Shown in pieces: positions 34,515-37,818 of a stretch of DNA of 37,818 bases; the first letter of the stretch is position 1; every line of letters starts with the position of its first letter. Where the stretch lies: positions 1-37,818 of the forward strand of contig NZ_LYBV02000024.1 in NCBI RefSeq assembly GCF_001660705.2, in the 5' to 3' direction. The DNA is from Saccharicrinis aurantiacus (lineage in GTDB: Bacteria; Bacteroidota; Bacteroidia; Bacteroidales; Marinilabiliaceae). Under the pieces are notes generated by a model. That model was not told the DNA's origin. It ran no database searches and worked only from the letters and a program-made list of their open reading frames with translations. Position numbers and translations under genes: made by a program.

Positions 34515-36884
34515 ATGAATAATTTACTAAGAAATCTCTCTATTTTTGCGCTATTGTTAACAGCAACTACACTGTTTGCTGCGGATAAACTACCTCCTGT
34601 TAAAGGAATGGTATCAACCAACGGCGAACCAATTCCGTTTGCCACAATAGCCATAGCCTCAACAACCCTGGGAACCGCTTCAGATGACAAAGGTGTATAT
34701 ACTTTTAGTAGTTTACCCGAAGGCCATTACACAATTATAGCGCAAGCAGTTGGTTACAAAGCCAAAGAAGTTGAGATTGACTATGAAATTGGAAAAAACT
34801 TGGTGATTAACTTCGACTTAGCTGAAGATGTACTAGGCCTAGAGCAAGTGGTTGTTACAGCCGATAAACATCAAAAGAAAAGAATTAACGCTTCGATGGT
34901 AGTAAATACCATGACTCCTAAAACTTTTAGCCAAACACAATCGGTTACTTTAAGTGAGGGATTAAGCTTTACACCAGGTATCAGAACCGAAAACAATTGC
35001 CAAAACTGTGGTGCCAATAGTGTTAGAATGAATGGTATGGAAGGTTCATACTCTCAGGTATTGATTAACGGAAAACAAATTTTCTCTGGCTTAGCCAGCG
35101 TTTATGGTTTAGAAATGATACCGGCTAATATGATTGAGCAGGTTGAGGTTGTAAAAGGTGGCGGTTCTGCACTTTACGGAAGTAATGCAATTGCCGGAAC
35201 TATTAACTTAATAACAAAAGAGCCTACAACAAATACTTTTGAAGCAGGTATCAACAACGGTATTATAGGTGTTGGTAAAGATGGTGCTGCTAACGATTTA
35301 AACATCAACTTAAATACCTCAATTGTTACTGAAGACAAAAACACAGGTATGAGTTTATATGGATCGCACCGAAACAGAGAAGGTTTTGATTATAATGGTG
35401 ATGGCTTTACTGAGCTTGCTGAATTGAACAATGTTACTTTAGGAACCAGTGTTTATCACCGAATGGGATATAGAGATAAAATTACTTTTGATTATTTCCA
35501 TATTCAAGAAGACAGAAGAGGTGGCGATCAATTAGACTTACCAAAACATGAGGCTGAAATTGCAGAAGCCGTAGAACACAAAATAAACACCGGAGCCATA
35601 AACTACACACGTTTTGTGGGTGAAAATAATGGTCAATTATCTGTATATGCATCGGCACAGCACATTGATAGAGGTTCGTATTATGGTGCAGAGAAGGATC
35701 CTAGTGGTTACGGGCACACTACTGATTTATCGTATGCAATAGGTACACAATACAAGGCCGACTACGGAAAATCGAACTTAGTAGCAGGTATTGAGAATAA
35801 TGGTAGTAAGCTTAATGATAAAAAATTGGCTTATACTTACTTTGATGAAGAAAGTGGTACAATGCTTACCGAGGATACACGCCAAGTATCTAAACAAAAC
35901 AGTAACATTTGGGGTGCATTCGGACAATATGAATATGCTTTTAATAAGTTAACTCTATCGGGAGGTTTAAGAGTAGATTATTACGATATAAACAATGAAG
36001 TGGATTCAAAAAACGATTTAGATAACGTTGTAGTTAGTCCGCGCTTAAATGCATTGTATTCTCCTAGTGATAAAATTAGAATTAGAGGTAGTTACTCGCA
36101 AGGATATAGAGCACCTCAAATTTTTGACGAGGATTTACACATTGAATCTTCTGCAGCCCGTAAAGTGGTACATGTAAATGGCGATAACCTAGAGCAAGAA
36201 ACTAGTCACAGCATGATGGCCTCGTTCGATTACCACTCACAAATTGGTAGTGGGGAGTTTGAATTTTTAGTAGAAGGCTTTTATACATATTTAGAAAATG
36301 CATTTGTATTAGATCATGGTGCACCAGATGAAGATGGCGTTGCCTTGTATACTCGTTTTAATTCAGATGTTCCTGCTCGTGTTAAAGGTATCAATTTTGA
36401 GTTACGCTATGCTCCTTCTATTAAATTCGATTTTAACGGTGGCTATACCTTCCAATCAAGTCAGTTTGATGAGGAACAAGAGTATAATGACGCAGGAACA
36501 CTTACTACAAAAGAGTTTTTAAGAACTCCGAATAACTACGGATTCTTTACGCTTAACTATAAACCAACACGCAAGCTTACTTTATCTGCTAACGCCACCC
36601 ATACAGGATCTATGAATATTGCCTATTTTGGGCCAGAATTAGAAAACCCTGAAGAAGGTGAGTTAAGAACTACCGATCAGTTTTTTGATTTAGGTTTAAA
36701 AGCAGAATATACCCTTAAATCGAAAAGTGGTGTTGATGTGGCATTCTCAGCAGGTATTAAAAACATATTTAACAGTTATCAAAGTGACTTAGATACCGGT
36801 GTTAATAGAGACCCAGCTTATATGTATGGTCCGCAAATGCCAAGAACGGTTTATTTTGGTATTAAAATAGGAAACCTATTATAA
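34515..36884 (+). CDS. TonB-dependent outer-membrane receptor (CirA-like)
   Basis: The 789-residue protein has a signal peptide (LRNLSIFALLLTATTLFA) and a carboxypeptidase-regulatory-like domain (about 27-105, VKGMVSTNGEPIPFATIAIA). The plug follows (about 120-225, with VLINGKQIFSGLASVYGLEM, GGGSALYGSNAIAGTINLIT), then a 22-strand-type barrel to the final VYFGIKIGNLL. It imports a scarce ligand using TonB energy. The plug carries a CxxC pair (C162 and C165, in NNCQNCGANSVRMNG) seen in one subgroup of Bacteroidota receptors. The His-rich protein upstream favours a metal or metal-complex ligand; no siderophore or SusD partner is nearby. A strong terminator follows. Confidence 0.92.
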   Translation: MNNLLRNLSIFALLLTATTLFAADKLPPVKGMVSTNGEPIPFATIAIASTTLGTASDDKGVYTFSSLPEGHYTIIAQAVGYKAKEVEIDYEIGKNLVINFDLAEDVLGLEQVVVTADKHQKKRINASMVVNTMTPKTFSQTQSVTLSEGLSFTPGIRTENNCQNCGANSVRMNGMEGSYSQVLINGKQIFSGLASVYGLEMIPANMIEQVEVVKGGGSALYGSNAIAGTINLITKEPTTNTFEAGINNGIIGVGKDGAANDLNINLNTSIVTEDKNTGMSLYGSHRNREGFDYNGDGFTELAELNNVTLGTSVYHRMGYRDKITFDYFHIQEDRRGGDQLDLPKHEAEIAEAVEHKINTGAINYTRFVGENNGQLSVYASAQHIDRGSYYGAEKDPSGYGHTTDLSYAIGTQYKADYGKSNLVAGIENNGSKLNDKKLAYTYFDEESGTMLTEDTRQVSKQNSNIWGAFGQYEYAFNKLTLSGGLRVDYYDINNEVDSKNDLDNVVVSPRLNALYSPSDKIRIRGSYSQGYRAPQIFDEDLHIESSAARKVVHVNGDNLEQETSHSMMASFDYHSQIGSGEFEFLVEGFYTYLENAFVLDHGAPDEDGVALYTRFNSDVPARVKGINFELRYAPSIKFDFNGGYTFQSSQFDEEQEYNDAGTLTTKEFLRTPNNYGFFTLNYKPTRKLTLSANATHTGSMNIAYFGPELENPEEGELRTTDQFFDLGLKAEYTLKSKSGVDVAFSAGIKNIFNSYQSDLDTGVNRDPAYMYGPQMPRTVYFGIKIGNLL

Positions 36885-36941
36885 AACAAGCAATTACCTT
36901 CAGCTAAGCTGAGTGATAATATAACAATTAGTATTTAGATT

Positions 36942-36979
36942 AAAATCCCGAATGTAAGCCACATTCGGGATTTTTTTTT
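36942..36979 (+). terminator. Intrinsic terminator after the TonB-dependent receptor
   Basis: AAAATCCCGAATGT (36942-36955) pairs with ACATTCGGGATTTT (36961-36974) around AAGCC, followed by a T-run to 36979. It lies 57 bases after the stop codon. Confidence 0.93.
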
Positions 36980-37243
36980 GCTTTAACCCTTGACATTGTA
37001 CATAATTGTTATATTTTTACATACTCATTCTTAATACTTTATCCAAAACCCTAATGAAATGAACACCCATACTACTATCCATATCACTAAGCCATACTAC
37101 ATTTCTGCATCACATAATACTTCCAAAAAGGCAACACTTAGATTAGTGCCATTAGGTATCAATACCTAAATCTTTGTTGATACGAAAAAATACTCTTGGT
37201 AAACACTCAAAAGTTATTGCAATTGGTTTTATACAGTTTTAGC
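36980..37243. other. Intergenic region before the tandem array
   Basis: No gene is visible in this stretch. It contains the perfect inverted repeat TTAGGTAT-CA-ATACCTAA (37152-37169), whose 2-base centre suits an operator more than an RNA hairpin. Just before it is an imperfect stem GGCAACACT/AGTGCC (near 37133-37150). No promoter with both boxes was found. Confidence 0.45.
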
Positions 37244-37455
37244 GTGGCAAAGTGCCAAAGCTCATTTAAAACTTAAACAAGCAATGGCAAAGTGCCAAAA
37301 CTCGTTTAAAACTTAAACAAGCAATGGCAAAGTGCCAAAGCTCATTTAAAACTTAAACAGACAATGGCAAAGTGCCAAAGCTCATTTAAAACTTAAACAG
37401 GCAATGGCAAAGTGCCAAAGCTCGTTTAAAACTTAAGCAAGCAATGGCAAGATGA
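37244..37455 (+). repeat. 40-bp tandem repeat array, five copies plus a stub
   Basis: Copies begin at 37244, 37284, 37324, 37364 and 37404, each exactly 40 bases, with a truncated sixth at 37444. Each unit contains the dyad TGGCA-AAG-TGCCA, then AA, then a second dyad with arms GCTCGTTTAA and TTAAACAAGC (one mismatch) around AAC, then AA. Each unit also reads as ATG (GTG in the first copy) plus nine codons and TAA, encoding MAKCQSSFKT (N for the first S in copy 2), with 7 bases to the next start. It ends 56 bases before the DUF6261-like gene. It is not a CRISPR array, as there are no unique spacers. Confidence 0.9.
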
Positions 37456-37510
37456 ACCACAACAATAAATAAAAATCGAATAACTTAAAATAATAACCTT
37501 TAAAACAGAA

Positions 37511-37818
37511 ATGATGATTAGCAAATTAAGAAGTACTAGTAAAGTAACTGAGGTTGATGCTGCTTGCAAACTTATTATTGAAGCTTATAACAAAAAGGAT
37601 TTAAGTGCCGACACTTATATTACCTCTGTTTTCGATCAATTAAAAACCCTGAGTAGTGCTTTATCAACTGCCATTAGGAAAGATGCTGTTGAGTCGGAAT
37701 TAGACACTCTGGATTCGATGCGCGACGATTTGATAAAGTCTGCTCACTATCTCCTCCTTGGTTATATACATAGCCCTAACGAAATATACAATACTGCTGC
37801 AACAGCCGTTAAGAAAGT
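37511..37818 (+). CDS. DUF6261-like protein, 3' partial
   Basis: The ATG at 37511 opens a frame that runs off the end of the window; 102 codons are visible. The product is helical and soluble (MMISKLRSTSKVTEVDAACK ... LDSMRDDLIKSAHYLLLGYI). The pattern of an acidic helix, then DxxRD, a hydrophobic helix and GYIHSPN, followed by an Ala-rich helix, recalls the DUF6261 family of Bacteroidota, whose function is not known. It has no signal peptide or membrane segment. The preceding 40-bp tandem array is its only visible upstream control region. Family assignment is by eye and moderate. Confidence 0.6.
   Translation, partial: MMISKLRSTSKVTEVDAACKLIIEAYNKKDLSADTYITSVFDQLKTLSSALSTAIRKDAVESELDTLDSMRDDLIKSAHYLLLGYIHSPNEIYNTAATAVKK

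Noticed and set aside
37244-37455. CRISPR array
   Set aside because: The units are contiguous 40-base repeats with no unique spacers, and no cas genes are present in the window.

Overview
The window looks like chromosomal DNA of an anaerobic or facultatively fermentative member of the Bacteroidota, most likely near the Marinilabiliales/Marinifilaceae (family placement is a guess). The evidence is low G+C, a type IX secretion C-terminal signal on a secreted protease, a SusC-like plug motif, Bacteroidota-type promoters (TTTG, 19 bases, TAnnTTTG), LptD/OstA and DUF3078 outer-membrane proteins, and fermentation enzymes ([FeFe] hydrogenase, NfnAB, Pta-AckA, Ptb-Buk). No rRNA, tRNA, IS element, CRISPR array or prophage was seen. 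Both ends cut a gene.

Layout. 1-4.3 kb: a TPR/membrane/helix-turn-helix regulator (5' end missing), a long-chain acyl-CoA synthetase and a secreted probable beta-barrel protein. 4.4-7.8 kb: a group-B-like [FeFe] hydrogenase lying downstream of a sigma-54 activator. The gap between them holds a -24/-12-like promoter and a cluster of dyad and direct repeats at the usual distance for activator sites. 8-11.3 kb: a membrane-anchored AraC-type regulator and a T9SS-exported trypsin-like protease. 11.5-17 kb: a minus-strand operon pta - 3-hydroxyacyl-CoA dehydrogenase-like - ackA - ptb - buk, with a long terminator-like hairpin between ackA and ptb. 17.4-23.2 kb: cell-envelope genes (TonB, a TonB_C/plug fusion, DUF3078, MscS, a GntR-type regulator and an AmiC-like amidase). 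23.4-27.8 kb: lptD and ridA on the plus strand, then rpsF-rpsR-rplI on the minus strand with a near-perfect promoter. 28-31.5 kb: nfnA-nfnB (electron-bifurcating ferredoxin:NADP transhydrogenase type) and a dihydroorotate-dehydrogenase-like protein lacking the usual catalytic residue. 31.7-36.9 kb: a BamA/TamA-like barrel, a SUI1-type factor, a small His-rich exported protein and a CirA-like TonB-dependent receptor. 36.9-37.8 kb: a terminator, a five-copy 40-bp tandem repeat, and the start of a DUF6261-like gene.

Working together. Acetyl-CoA and butyryl/branched acyl-CoA can be turned into acids with ATP gain by Pta-AckA and Ptb-Buk, while the hydrogenase and NfnAB balance ferredoxin and NAD(P)H. 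This linkage is inferred from gene content, not shown.

The most unusual signal is the 40-bp tandem array before the last gene. Each unit is built of two adjacent dyads separated by AA. Read another way, each unit is a ten-codon mini-ORF followed by a 7-base spacer, and every difference between copies is an A/G exchange.
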